From assembly GCF_033095785.1 (NCBI RefSeq), contig NZ_CP137134.1:3510274-3574273 (forward strand): 64,000 nucleotides of DNA. The letters run 5' to 3'. This stretch comes from Nitrosospira sp. Is2. Lineage in GTDB: Bacteria; Pseudomonadota; Gammaproteobacteria; Burkholderiales; Nitrosomonadaceae. Shown one piece after another: positions 34,005 through 43,126 of the stretch. The notes under the pieces are model-generated. The model ran no database searches, was not told the DNA's origin, and saw only the letters and a list, made by a program, of their open reading frames with translations. The position numbers and the translations under genes are program-made. Positions within the stretch are counted from its first letter, which is position 1, and each line of letters opens with the position of its first letter.

Positions 34005-35192
34005 ATGTTGACCACAAACTCTCCATATACTTCGGCGCCCTCGCCCTACATCGTATCGGTGGACCTGTTGCGTGGCTTGGTGATGGTGCTGATGGCGCTC
34101 GACCATGTGCGCTGGTTTTTTACCGAAGCCGACTTCTCTCCTACCGATCTGTCCCGCACCGATGCAGCCCTGTTTTTCACCCGCTGGATAACCCATTTTT
34201 GTGCACCCGCCTTTGTCTTTCTGGCGGGGGCCAGCGCTTTTCTTTCTGCCACGCGCGGTCTCACGCACCCGCAGCTCGCCCGCCGGCTGTTCACCCGCGG
34301 TCTGTGGCTGGTATTTCTGGAAGTGACGGCTGTTCGCCTCGCATGGGATTTCAACCTGGATTACAGCCAGCTGGGATTGGGGGTCATCTGGGCGCTGGGA
34401 TGGTCGATGGTAGCGCTTGCCGCATTGGTTTATCTCCCGCGATGGGCAATCGCCTGCACCGGTATCGGCATGATCGGGGGCCATAACCTCCTGGACGGCC
34501 TACGGCTTGACAGCTTCCGCGCCCTCGACGGCTCGCTGCAATGGCAGGGATGGCTGCTGAACGTGCTCCACGTGCCCGACTCCCCTATTTCGTATCCGCT
34601 GATTCCATGGATCGGGGTCATGGCGGCAGGGTATGCTTTCGGGCCCATCCTGCTGATGCCGCCAGGCCGGAGACAACAATGGCTGCTTGCAGGGGGAACG
34701 GCGATCATCACCGCCTTCGTCCTCTTGCGCCTCTATAACGGCTACGGGGACCCGGCGCCCTGGGCCTCACGGGCAACGGCCTCGTTCACGCTGCTGTCCT
34801 TTCTTAATACCAGCAAATATCCCCCCTCCCTGCTCTTCCTCTTGATGACGCTCGGACCCACGCTCATACTGCTGGCGGTATTCGAACGCAGGCAAGCCCG
34901 GCACGGCTTGTTATCGCGCCTGCTTATCGTTTTTGGACGCGTGCCGCTCTTCTTCTACCTCCTGCACCTCTACGTCATACACGGGCTGGTGATCGTTTTC
35001 GCCCTTGCCATGAACCGGGACATCGAACCATTCCTGGCATCTTTCGATGCTTTCCCGTCCTGGTGGGGGTTCAGCCTGCCCTCCGTCTACCTGTTCTGGG
35101 TCGCAGTTACCCTGCTGCTCTACCCGCTTTGCCGCTGGTTCGCTGCTGTCAAGGCGCGCCATAAGGATAGCTGGTGGACACCCTACATATAG
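34005..35192 (+). CDS. Heparan-alpha-glucosaminide N-acetyltransferase-like membrane protein
   Basis: 395 residues, about ten transmembrane segments. The N-terminal motif S-V-D-L-L-R-G-L-V-M-V-L-M-A-L-D-H-V-R is the DUF1624/HGSNAT catalytic-domain hallmark (R-G followed by D-H), and F-L-A-G-A-S-A-F-L follows. Later segments R-V-P-L-F-F-Y-L-L-H-L and a P-S-x-Y-L-F-W region also fit. In the human homolog the His accepts an acetyl group from cytoplasmic acetyl-CoA; bacterial members are thought to acetylate cell-surface sugars, but substrates are not established. It stands alone. The ribosome site is weak (A-A-G-G-C before the ATG). Confidence 0.85.
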   Translation: MLTTNSPYTSAPSPYIVSVDLLRGLVMVLMALDHVRWFFTEADFSPTDLSRTDAALFFTRWITHFCAPAFVFLAGASAFLSATRGLTHPQLARRLFTRGLWLVFLEVTAVRLAWDFNLDYSQLGLGVIWALGWSMVALAALVYLPRWAIACTGIGMIGGHNLLDGLRLDSFRALDGSLQWQGWLLNVLHVPDSPISYPLIPWIGVMAAGYAFGPILLMPPGRRQQWLLAGGTAIITAFVLLRLYNGYGDPAPWASRATASFTLLSFLNTSKYPPSLLFLLMTLGPTLILLAVFERRQARHGLLSRLLIVFGRVPLFFYLLHLYVIHGLVIVFALAMNRDIEPFLASFDAFPSWWGFSLPSVYLFWVAVTLLLYPLCRWFAAVKARHKDSWWTPYI

Positions 35193-35456
35193 CCCTCCGC
35201 TTGAGTTGCCGCCCGCCACGCCTCATCCTTTTTGATTACAATCGCCCCCGCGGGCACCTCACCATGCTTGAAACCATAGCGTGCGCCCGTCGCTCCAAAC
35301 AATCCCTTTCGAGCCCGATCCTTTGAGACACGGTCTTTTTGCTTAAAAAAACCTGCTTGGCGCCTCATATGTGCGGTATCTAACGAAGTTTGAACATCCT
35401 CCTTTGGTAAACTATTTTTGCGGCTTTTTTTGCAATTTTTGGAATCAGGAGTTGTT

Positions 35457-35723
35457 ATGGAAAACAATCTTTTTCAATTTCCCATAACTGGATGGGAAAT
35501 AAAATCCGAGCCGGTTGATGGCCTGCTTTCTGTCCGCTTTCCGTTTTTGTCGCACGGACAGCAGAACCTTGCCGAGGCGGACCCCGGCAGGCCGTATGTC
35601 ATGCAGGCCGAGCAGGCGCGCGAGCTCAGGGATGCGCTGTCCAGGGCCCTGGAACACATGGACAACCACGCGCACGAGTCTGCATCGTCACCGGCTTCAC
35701 CCAGCAGCTTGTCCATCTATTGA
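35457..35723 (+). CDS. Small BssS-like protein (tentative)
   Basis: 88 residues from the ATG at 35457 with CAGGAG 5 nt upstream. F-P-I-T-G-W-E-I-K-S-E-P-V-D-G-L-L-S-V-R-F-P-F then QAEQARELRDALSRALEHMD. The opening P-x-x-G-W-x-I followed by a D-x-L-x-x-R strand and a C-terminal helix of about 20 residues resembles BssS, the small biofilm-related regulator family of enterobacteria. The match is at motif level and is not certain. The tail is Ser/Pro-rich. No neighbour explains it. Confidence 0.62.
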   Translation: MENNLFQFPITGWEIKSEPVDGLLSVRFPFLSHGQQNLAEADPGRPYVMQAEQARELRDALSRALEHMDNHAHESASSPASPSSLSIY

Positions 35724-36011
35724 AAGTCGGCCCGTTCCGATGATTTTGCCATCAGCCAAGCGGGTTAGCTAGCGCAGAGCAACCTGAGCCGGGTCGCACC
35801 TCTCGCGAATACAGCTGACGGACATGTAATCGCCGGGCCGCAGCGTTCGGTTTCGGACGTGACACCTGAAACCCCGCCCAACCGGCTTGACCGGCCCGCC
35901 TCGCCCCGTGCGGCGGCGTGCCTGCGTTCGGAAGCGAACAGACATGCGGGTGGCAAATCCGTAGTCTTGCAGCATTCCCCGCGCTCACTCTCATCTACTC
36001 AAGGAAAAATC

Positions 36012-36440
36012 ATGACAGTCAAAAAGGCATGGGCAGTCTGGAAGGGCAGCATCAAGGAAGGTGAAGGCACGATTTCCACCGAGACAGGGGTGCTCAAAGA
36101 GGCACCGTACGGGTTCAAGTCACGCTTCGAAGATGGCAAAGGCACAAACCCGGAGGAGCTAATCGCGGCTGCGCATGCCGCCTGCTTTTCCATGGCCCTT
36201 TCCATGATGCTGGGCCAGGCCGGCCTCACGCCGGACCGGATCGAAACCCACGCCGAGGTGACGCTTGAGAAAATTGGCGAGGGCTTCGAGATAACGGCCA
36301 GCCATCTGCGTGTAGTCGCAAAAATACGGGTCGCGAGCGCGGAAAGATTCCAGGAAGTCGCGAACAGGGCAAAAGAGGGCTGCCCGGTATCCAAGCTTCT
36401 GAAGGCCAAAATCACGATGGATGCGAGGCTGGCGGAGTAG
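36012..36440 (+). CDS. OsmC-family peroxiredoxin
   Basis: 142 residues from the ATG at 36012 (AAGGA upstream); a longer frame from 35859 has no ribosome site. MTVKKAWAVWKGSIKEGEGT then G-F-K-S-R-F-E-D-G-K-G-T-N-P-E-E-L-I-A-A-A-H-A-A-C-F-S is the OsmC start with the first catalytic Cys (HAACFSMAL). The second lies in K-E-G-C-P-V-S-K-L-L. With the Arg and Glu of this motif set, the enzyme reduces organic hydroperoxides through the two cysteines in the cytoplasm. Length equals typical OsmC. No regulator is adjacent. Confidence 0.92.
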   Translation: MTVKKAWAVWKGSIKEGEGTISTETGVLKEAPYGFKSRFEDGKGTNPEELIAAAHAACFSMALSMMLGQAGLTPDRIETHAEVTLEKIGEGFEITASHLRVVAKIRVASAERFQEVANRAKEGCPVSKLLKAKITMDARLAE

Positions 36441-36635
36441 CGCGCAACGAATACGCCGCACTGGCGGGATTGCCGGGGTGGAACTGACAAGGCATGTCAG
36501 GTTCCCCTTCGGGCTTTCACCACCCCTTCAACACACCCTTTCAACCGTCTTTCCACATCTTTATTCCCTGCCGCAAATCGCGGACGCGCTGACCCGCAGC
36601 CCTGTCTTTTCATCGCCGCGCTTTCCGGGAAGACG

Positions 36636-38018
36636 CTACGCCACGAGAAAATAGCAAACAAGCGTGATAACCGCGGCCCCGATGAAATTAAGCGCCAGCC
36701 CTTCGCGCGCCATGGTGGAAATGGGTACTTTTCCGGTACTGAACACGACGGCATTGGGCGCCGTCGCAACCGGCAGCATGAAAGCGCAACTTGCGCTCAT
36801 TGCAGCAGGTATCATCAATAACCGGGGGTCGACGCCCGCTGCAAGACCTGCCGGCGCGAGAATCGGCATCAGCAGGACCGTGGTCGCGGTATTGCTGGTG
36901 GTTTCGGTCAGGAAAGTGACCATCAGCGAAATGCTCACGATAACGATCAACGGATGCAGGCCCGCCAGACCCGACAGGTGAGCGCCGACGGAGTTCGACA
37001 GCCCGGACTCGACGAACGCCTGGGCGATGGCAATTCCTGCCGCAAAAAGAATGAGAATTCCCCAGGGCACCCGTTCCGCCGTCTTCCAGTCGAGCAACTT
37101 TCCACCGCGCCCGTCGGGAACCAGAAACATCACTACCACTGCGGACAGGGCAACGATCGCGTCACTGGCGCCCTTGAGATTGAACCAGCCGCTCCAGCCG
37201 CCAAAGGGTTCAAGCCGCGTCACCCATGCAAGTATGGTAATCCCGAACACAATCAATACCCGCCGCTCCTCCAGGCGCCACGCCCCGCAAGGGGGAATAA
37301 CCAGTTGGCCCTTGTAATCCAGGTTACGCGTTAGCCATAGCCCTGCCAGTGGCACGAACAGCAGTACGACTGGCAAACCCCAGCTCATCCATTCGGTGAA
37401 GCTGATTGCGGAACCCGTGAACAGGGCATACTGTTGCATGAAGATGAGATTGGGCGGCGTCCCGATCGGCGTGCCCAGACCGCCTATGCTCGATCCATAG
37501 GCGATGCACAATAACAACGGCGCCGCCAGTTTGCTGTCCGGGCTCTGCGCAATCACCGCAAGTGCTATGGGCAGCATCATCAACGCTGTCGCCGTGTTGG
37601 ATATCCACATGCTCAAGGCAGCACTGGCGATCATGAAACCGAATACGATGCGGCGGCTGCTGTGGCCGCCCACCAGGTTCACCATGCCCAACGCAATGCG
37701 ATGATGCGCGCCGGAGCGTTCCATCGCGGTAGAGATAATGAATCCCCCCAGCAGAAGCAGAATCAGTTCGTTGCCGTAAGCGGCGGATATCTTTTCCTGG
37801 GGCAGGACACCGGCAAGCGGGAAAACCGCCAATGGAATGATCGAGGTGGCCGGAATGGGTATGGGTTCGAATATCCACCATACCACGCACAAAACTGCAA
37901 CCGCGCCAGTCCAACAGGCTTCGGCTCCCCAACCGGAAAGGCTCATTGCCAGGGCGGCGCTCGCCGCTAAAAGGGGGCCGGCAATAAGCGCCCACCGGCG
38001 AATGGCTATGATGCGCAT
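36636..38018 (-). CDS. SLC13/DASS-family anion transporter
   Basis: 460 residues, about eleven to twelve transmembrane segments. Two inverted-repeat signature motifs are present: M-W-I-S-N-T-A-T-A-L-M-M-L-P-I near residue 140 and T-E-T-T-S-N-T-A-T-T-V-L-L-M-P-I near 375. There is also G-S-S-I-G-G-L-G-T-P-I-G-T-P-P-N-L-I, which binds substrate and sodium in DASS proteins such as VcINDY. Such carriers import dicarboxylates or sulfate with sodium; which one cannot be told. It is followed downstream (towards 36440) by osmC in convergent direction. Confidence 0.9.
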   Translation of the reverse strand: MRIIAIRRWALIAGPLLAASAALAMSLSGWGAEACWTGAVAVLCVVWWIFEPIPIPATSIIPLAVFPLAGVLPQEKISAAYGNELILLLLGGFIISTAMERSGAHHRIALGMVNLVGGHSSRRIVFGFMIASAALSMWISNTATALMMLPIALAVIAQSPDSKLAAPLLLCIAYGSSIGGLGTPIGTPPNLIFMQQYALFTGSAISFTEWMSWGLPVVLLFVPLAGLWLTRNLDYKGQLVIPPCGAWRLEERRVLIVFGITILAWVTRLEPFGGWSGWFNLKGASDAIVALSAVVVMFLVPDGRGGKLLDWKTAERVPWGILILFAAGIAIAQAFVESGLSNSVGAHLSGLAGLHPLIVIVSISLMVTFLTETTSNTATTVLLMPILAPAGLAAGVDPRLLMIPAAMSASCAFMLPVATAPNAVVFSTGKVPISTMAREGLALNFIGAAVITLVCYFLVA

Positions 38019-38230
38019 GGATTGGAGGGCGGGAGACCGCGGCCGGGTTAGCTGAACAACGCAGCTTGAAACTTTACAGGAAAACCCGGGCTAGCATGGC
38101 TTCTTCTGCTATTCACCCGCCCCCCACGGCCGACTCATGCGCTTTCCTCTGCAATCGTTACCGGCCGGAAACTGGCAAAATATACGTCGTATACGTGGGA
38201 TGGGGTGCTTCAGGAGACCGATGCCCCAAG

Positions 38231-38263
38231 AAAAAGCCCGGCGCAGGATCGCTGCCGCCGGGC
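38231..38263 (-). terminator. Terminator of the gamma-subunit gene, copy 2 of the hairpin
   Basis: On the minus strand AGCCCGGCGGCAG pairs with CTG-C-GCCGGGCT (one base missing relative to copy 1 at 33718) and is followed by TTTTTCTTG. It lies about 140 nt after the stop of the gene at 38402. It shares its sequence with the 33718 palindrome. Confidence 0.65.
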
Positions 38264-38401
38264 TACAGGCACCCGCTACGTTGGGGAGTCATTGGGTCAC
38301 TCCCCAGTCACCATCTTACCCACTTTTCGTGCCTTTCCAATTGGACCAAAGTACATCTTTTCCCATTAAATCTTCACCCCCATTACAAATCGTGCCTTCC
38401 T

Positions 38402-39376
38402 TCACTCCTTGGTTCGCTCCGCGCGCGCTTGCCGATACTCGCGCCGCTTTCCAGCTTGCCCTCCCGTGAGCGCCTCCACCCCCGCAATAACGTCGAATAA
38501 TTCCTCGTCGATCTTGCTTTGCCGCTGCCGATAAAACGTTTTCTGAAGATCTTCAAGCAGCTCATCAATGTTGCGCTCGGCGCGCTCCATTGCAGTCAGC
38601 CGGCTTGCGTTCTCGCTCGCCATCGATCCGGCACAGGCGCGGAAAAGCGATACGAACAGATACTCTCGGACCAGCGCCTGGAGCGTAGAGGCAACATCCC
38701 CTGCAACCTCGGGAAGATTCTTCGATGGCCAGGGAAGTTCAGCCAGTGAGCGACGCCAAGTTTCATCCAGTGGTAACAGGCGCTCGGCGACCGGTTCATA
38801 TGCCATACCCGGGTCGGAGCGATTGTAAAAGAGATAAAGCCGCTCCAGTCTATTTTCAGGGCCATTCTTATGCTGCGCCACGCTCTCCAGCGTGCCCGGC
38901 ACCATGATCCGTAACAGGAGTTCACCGACCAGCGGCGTTATGCCCTTGATCGACAGTGGAACGTCAAAACGCCCGTTCAGGGGCAGTTGCATATCGCCAA
39001 GACGGTCGTGCACGCGCTCGCCTATGGCCCAGACTTTCTTTCTACCGGGCAGTGACGCCAGCGTGTCGCCGGCATAATCCGCAACGACATCGTTGAATTG
39101 CCCGACCAGTCCCTGGTCCGAACCGAATACGATCGCGCCGGTTACTCCGGCGTGCTCCTTTGCTCCCGGGGCCGCCATCGTTGCCGGCGGTGTCCTGCCG
39201 CGAAAGCAAACGCTCAAGCCAAGCTGCACCACGCGGTAGTAGTCGTCCAGCGAACGCGCGGATTTTTCGTATTGAACCAGGTTCGCCGTGGCCAGCGCCT
39301 TCATTGTACTCACCACCGAACCCAGCTCTCTGGCCCGGTCGATTTTTTGGCGCAAATTCGCGAGAGTATCGCTCAT
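38402..39376 (-). CDS. atpG: F1 ATPase gamma subunit, N-ATPase type, orphan
   Basis: 324 residues from the ATG at 39376 (GGAGGT about 10 nt upstream). M-S-D-T-L-A-N-L-R-Q-K-I-D-R-A-R-E-L, then V-S-T-M-K-A-L-A is the N-terminal helix of an ATP-synthase gamma subunit. The C-terminal helix is present as MASENASRLTAMERAERNID. The central domain is longer than in the usual gamma (about 290) and matches the gamma subunits of N-ATPases, the second, laterally spread F-type ATPases of ammonia oxidisers and others. In those operons gamma is the last gene, after alpha. Here no other ATPase gene is present; bamC lies directly upstream. It may be a leftover after loss of the operon. Confidence 0.82.
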   Translation of the reverse strand: MSDTLANLRQKIDRARELGSVVSTMKALATANLVQYEKSARSLDDYYRVVQLGLSVCFRGRTPPATMAAPGAKEHAGVTGAIVFGSDQGLVGQFNDVVADYAGDTLASLPGRKKVWAIGERVHDRLGDMQLPLNGRFDVPLSIKGITPLVGELLLRIMVPGTLESVAQHKNGPENRLERLYLFYNRSDPGMAYEPVAERLLPLDETWRRSLAELPWPSKNLPEVAGDVASTLQALVREYLFVSLFRACAGSMASENASRLTAMERAERNIDELLEDLQKTFYRQRQSKIDEELFDVIAGVEALTGGQAGKRREYRQARAERTKE

Positions 39377-39457
39377 GGCTGACGCACCTCCATCCTGCAC
39401 GTCCTGTCCGTCCCGTGAATGCAAAACGCGGAGCGCTGAAACGGTTGCCCTCCGCGG

Positions 39458-40570
39458 TTACTTCAGCTGCTCATACAGCAGCTTCAATATCCGGCTGGCA
39501 TTGCTCGACGTCTCGGTTGCGCCCTCCTTGTTCAGCACCTTGACTTCCGTGCTGTCCCCGGCTTCGCTCAGCAGTATGCGATACTGGCCTGCCGTTTCGG
39601 TAGCGGTTTCGTCGCGCCAGAAAGCAAGCTTGGAAAAGAAACCTGCTCCCGCCGCGCCACTGTCCACATCCGGGTCGATATAGCGCACGTAGTAGATGCC
39701 CTGCGAGCGGTTGCGGTCTTCCACCGTGAAGCCGACCCGGTCAAGCGCGAGCCCGACCCGGCGCCACGAACGGTCGAATGCTTCGTTCACTGTCAGCACG
39801 CCCCCTTTCTCCTTGAGCCGGGCGCGCTCCTGGGGCGCGCCTGTGCTGGTCACCGCTGACCTGGCGCGCTCTTCCCCCACCCCGAAACGCATCATCAGCC
39901 TTGAAAGCATTTCTGCTTCGAGATCGGGGTCGGCCGGGCGAGGCTGCCAGACGGTGCGCACATCGCCCTGCATCACTTCATACATTCCGCGGTGACTGAT
40001 GTAGATCTCCGTCGTGCCGCCCTCTCCGCGCTCCATCCGCGTGCGGAACTTGTCGCGCTCGGAGGTTGAATACATGGAATCGAGTAGTTTCCCAAGAGTA
40101 TTGCGGATGATGTCCTCGGGAATTTTCGCGCGGTTTTCCGCCCAGTCCGTCTCCATCACGCCGGCTTCGGGCAGCTCCACTTTGACGAGGAAACCGAGTT
40201 CGTGCCAGAATTCCTTCACCACCGGCCAAATCTCGTCGGGTTCGCCCCTCACCACCAGCCAGCGCTGCGTGCCCGCGCGTTCCATGCGCACCCCGCCCTC
40301 CTCCAGCGAGGGCAGAATGGCTGCCCCGGAGGGGTTCGGCGTCTTGTTGCGCTCCGCATTGTAGGCGGAAAAAGTTGCGCTTCCGGTCGGGCTGATGTCC
40401 GGGACGGTATAACGTTCGTCCGAGCCGGGGGCCGTCAGATCAGGCGGCATTTCCAGTGGAGGCAGCTTGCCCGCCGATTTATAACTGATCTTTTTACCTT
40501 CCGGCAACAGGTTGCACCCCGTCGCCATCACCACCGTCAAGCATAATGCAGCCGCTATACGCAATCTCAT
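39458..40570 (-). CDS. bamC: BamC, outer-membrane assembly lipoprotein
   Basis: 370 residues from the ATG at 40570 (weak GAAGGG upstream; an ATG at 40594 is also possible). Lipoprotein signal LCLTVVMATGC, then the BamC N-terminal segment Y-K-S-A-G-K-L-P-P-L-E-M-P-P-D-L-T that binds BamD. Two helix-grip domains follow: one contains WLVVRGEPDEIWPVVKEFW, the second begins V-N-E-A-F-D-R-S-W-R-R-V-G-L-A-L-D-R. BamC is an outer-membrane lipoprotein of the BAM complex that inserts beta-barrel proteins. It lies 38 nt after dapA in the same direction, the same gene order as in other betaproteobacteria. Confidence 0.92.
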   Translation of the reverse strand: MRLRIAAALCLTVVMATGCNLLPEGKKISYKSAGKLPPLEMPPDLTAPGSDERYTVPDISPTGSATFSAYNAERNKTPNPSGAAILPSLEEGGVRMERAGTQRWLVVRGEPDEIWPVVKEFWHELGFLVKVELPEAGVMETDWAENRAKIPEDIIRNTLGKLLDSMYSTSERDKFRTRMERGEGGTTEIYISHRGMYEVMQGDVRTVWQPRPADPDLEAEMLSRLMMRFGVGEERARSAVTSTGAPQERARLKEKGGVLTVNEAFDRSWRRVGLALDRVGFTVEDRNRSQGIYYVRYIDPDVDSGAAGAGFFSKLAFWRDETATETAGQYRILLSEAGDSTEVKVLNKEGATETSSNASRILKLLYEQLK

Positions 40571-40608
40571 GTGCAACGTTTTACCCTTCGTCATTCGTCG
40601 TTGAATTT

Positions 40609-41517
40609 CTAGATTGGCCAGCCGTTAATATGTTTTGTCCCCGAGTCGCGCATCGCTTCCATTACTGCCTGATGGTGCTTATCCGATAGCGGCGTCAGAG
40701 GCAGGCGCAAGCCGGGCCCGATCAAACCCATTTGCGTCACGGCCCACTTTACCGGAATGGGATTCGCCTCGATGAATAAATCCGCATGCAGACTCAGCAA
40801 TTTCCCGTTCGTGGTCCGGGCTGCCGCAAAATCCCCCGTGAATGCCGCTACGCACATCTCGTGCATCAGTCTCGGCGCGACATTGGCAGTGACCGATATC
40901 ACGCCGTGACAGCCCAGCAACAGCAGCGCCAGGCCGCTCGCATCATCACCGCTATAAACGGCAAAGTCCTGCGGCACGCGGCTCAGCAGTTCGAAACCGC
41001 GCCCCATGTCGCCGGTTGCATCCTTGATGCCGACGATATTAGGGATCTCCGCCAGCCGCAGCACGGTTTCATTGGCCAGGTCAGCCACAGTCCTGCCCGG
41101 CACGTTGTACAAAATCTGCGGAATCTCCACTGCTTCGGCCACCGCGCGGAAATGCCGGTACAACCCTTCCTGGGTTGGCTTGTTGTAATAGGGAACCACC
41201 GACAGGCTCGCGTCCGCGCCGGCATCCTTGGCAAAAATGGAGAGATCGATCGCCTCCCGGGTGGAATTCGCACCCGTCCCGGCGATGACCGGGACGCGCC
41301 CGGCGGCTCGCTCCACCGCCGTCCTGATCAGCAGATGATGCTCCTCGAAATCCACTGTAGGGGACTCGCCGGTCGTACCGACCACTACGATGCCATCGGT
41401 TCCCTCCGCCACGTGATAGTCGATCAGGGCGCTGAAACGCTCCAGATCCAGTTCCCCATTTTCATGCATGGGCGTGACGATGGCGACAAGGCTGCCTTTT
41501 ATTGCAACACTATTCAT
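40609..41517 (-). CDS. dapA: 4-Hydroxy-tetrahydrodipicolinate synthase
   Basis: 302 residues from the ATG at 41517, chosen to match the family length of about 292; the frame is open to 41757 but the extension is not conserved-looking. It condenses pyruvate with aspartate semialdehyde in lysine and diaminopimelate synthesis. The active site is complete: V-G-T-T-G-E-S-P-T (Thr48, Thr49), Tyr110/Tyr111 in VPYYNKPTQEGLY, Y-N-V-P-G-R-T (Tyr137, Arg142) and the Schiff-base Lys165 in G-I-K-D-A-T-G-D. Forms an operon with bamC. The ribosome site is poor. Confidence 0.95.
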   Translation of the reverse strand: MNSVAIKGSLVAIVTPMHENGELDLERFSALIDYHVAEGTDGIVVVGTTGESPTVDFEEHHLLIRTAVERAAGRVPVIAGTGANSTREAIDLSIFAKDAGADASLSVVPYYNKPTQEGLYRHFRAVAEAVEIPQILYNVPGRTVADLANETVLRLAEIPNIVGIKDATGDMGRGFELLSRVPQDFAVYSGDDASGLALLLLGCHGVISVTANVAPRLMHEMCVAAFTGDFAAARTTNGKLLSLHADLFIEANPIPVKWAVTQMGLIGPGLRLPLTPLSDKHHQAVMEAMRDSGTKHINGWPI

Positions 41518-41959
41518 GAAGTGTCCATCGGGTGAAAAGGGATATTTTACCTGAATCTCGCCTTCGCCAAGAATATTCCCTGAACCAGTGGGGGTTTCCC
41601 GCAACAGCGGGCCCACCCGGCGCTCAGGCTCGTCGCAGCGCGCCCCTGTTCCCACCGGCACGGCACCGGGCGCGGTTCCGGCGTGGAGCCTGGATTGTGA
41701 CAATGCCGTTGGTATCTCGTTCCCCAAGCTCGTCATTTTGTCCGTTTGTAAAAACATCGATCCCTTATTATTACGGTAGTCTCGGGCAAGTTCTTGACGT
41801 CACACGCCCCTTCAGGTATCTCGTCCATCAGCGGCCACTCGAACGCCTGAAGGTCACCACTCAATGAATAGTTCGCCGTTGAACTCCGCCGGGTGCTATA
41901 AACCAAGTTGAAACAACAAGATCTGCTTTGGACGTCTAAAGTTATGGAGATAGGGGTCT
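41518..41959. other. Divergent promoter region of dapA and the MCE operon
   Basis: About 440 bp. The minus frame extends the dapA frame and is considered non-coding. The DNA just before 41960 is AT-rich and probably holds the promoter of the plus-strand transporter operon. Confidence 0.5.
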
Positions 41960-43126
41960 GTGACAACCACGGCTGACTCAGAGCTTCTGGCATGGGACGA
42001 GTCCGGCGGGCGGCCTACCCTGATCGTTCGCGGAGACTGGACGCTCGACAAGTATGTCGCACTGGGCGAGCAGATCTCCCGCCTGCGCGCCGAGGCGGGC
42101 GATCTGAGCGCGGCCCAGTATGACGCAGGCAACGTTGACCTGACCGGTCTGGAAGCGCTGGATACGGCCGGCGCTTCACGGCTATATGAATTGCTCGGCG
42201 GCGAGCTCGCCGGAAAACTCTGCGGGCCGGAGTCCGGACTGAGCGCCGAACGCGGTGCGTTGCTGCAAACCGTCGCCAGCGCGATGGAAGCAGCCGGACG
42301 GCCGACGCGCAAGCGCCCCCATGGGGCGCTTATCGAAATGCTGGGCCGGGCCGGGCTTGCGATGGAAACCTTCTGGCGGGAAATTCGCGCCCTGCTCGGA
42401 TTCATGGGTTTCACCCTTGAAGCGCTGGCTCATGGCCTGCTTCGGCCCCGGCGCTGGCGCGTTACCTCGGTGGTTGCGCAAATAGAGACGACTGGGCTCA
42501 ATGCCGTACCGATCATTTGCCTGCTCAATTTCCTGGTAGGTGCGGTGGTTGCTTTCCTGGGCGCCACCGTGCTGGCTGAATTCGGCGCTACCATTTATAC
42601 CGTCAACCTCGTCACTTTCGCTTTCCTGCGCGAACTTGCCGTGCTGCTCACGGCCATTCTCATGGCCGGGCGCACCGCGAGCACGTTTACGGCGGAACTC
42701 GGGTCAATGAAAGTCAACGAAGAGATCGACGCCACCCGGGTGCTTGGGCTCAGTCCGGTCAACCTGCTCGTGCTCCCCCGGGTACTGGCACTGCTCGTAT
42801 CCCTGCCGATTCTCACCTTCCTCGCGATGATTGCTGGGATACTGGGAGGGGCGGTGGTGTGCGCATTGCATCTCAATATATCTTTAGTGATGTTTCTCAA
42901 CATTTTTCATGATCAAATAGAGCTGAGGCATTTTCTCGTGGGGATGTCCAAGGCCCCGGTGTTTGCCTTCGTCATCGCGGTGATCGGTTGCCTGGAGGGT
43001 ATGAAAGTAAGCGGCAGCGCGTTATCGGTCGGCCAGCACACGACTGCCAGCGTCGTGCATTCGATTTTCGTCGTCATTCTTCTCGATTCGGTCGCGGCGC
43101 TATTTTTCATGGAAATGGAATGGTAG
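41960..43126 (+). CDS. STAS-fused MlaE-type ABC permease
   Basis: 388 residues from a GTG with GGAG upstream. Residues 1-95 are a STAS-like domain (LIVRGDWTLDKYVALGEQIS then N-V-D-L-T-G-L-E-A-L-D-T-A-G-A), which in Escherichia coli is the separate protein MlaB. Residues 140-388 are an MlaE permease with about six membrane segments; E-I-D-A-T-R-V-L-G-L-S-P-V-N-L-L-V-L-P-R is the signature of the family. It moves phospholipids between outer and inner membrane together with the next genes. Overlap of 7 nt with the ATPase gene shows an operon. Confidence 0.9.
   Translation: MTTTADSELLAWDESGGRPTLIVRGDWTLDKYVALGEQISRLRAEAGDLSAAQYDAGNVDLTGLEALDTAGASRLYELLGGELAGKLCGPESGLSAERGALLQTVASAMEAAGRPTRKRPHGALIEMLGRAGLAMETFWREIRALLGFMGFTLEALAHGLLRPRRWRVTSVVAQIETTGLNAVPIICLLNFLVGAVVAFLGATVLAEFGATIYTVNLVTFAFLRELAVLLTAILMAGRTASTFTAELGSMKVNEEIDATRVLGLSPVNLLVLPRVLALLVSLPILTFLAMIAGILGGAVVCALHLNISLVMFLNIFHDQIELRHFLVGMSKAPVFAFVIAVIGCLEGMKVSGSALSVGQHTTASVVHSIFVVILLDSVAALFFMEMEW

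Noticed and set aside
40786..41535. 249-residue plus-strand frame
   Set aside because: Antisense to dapA, whose active site is complete.
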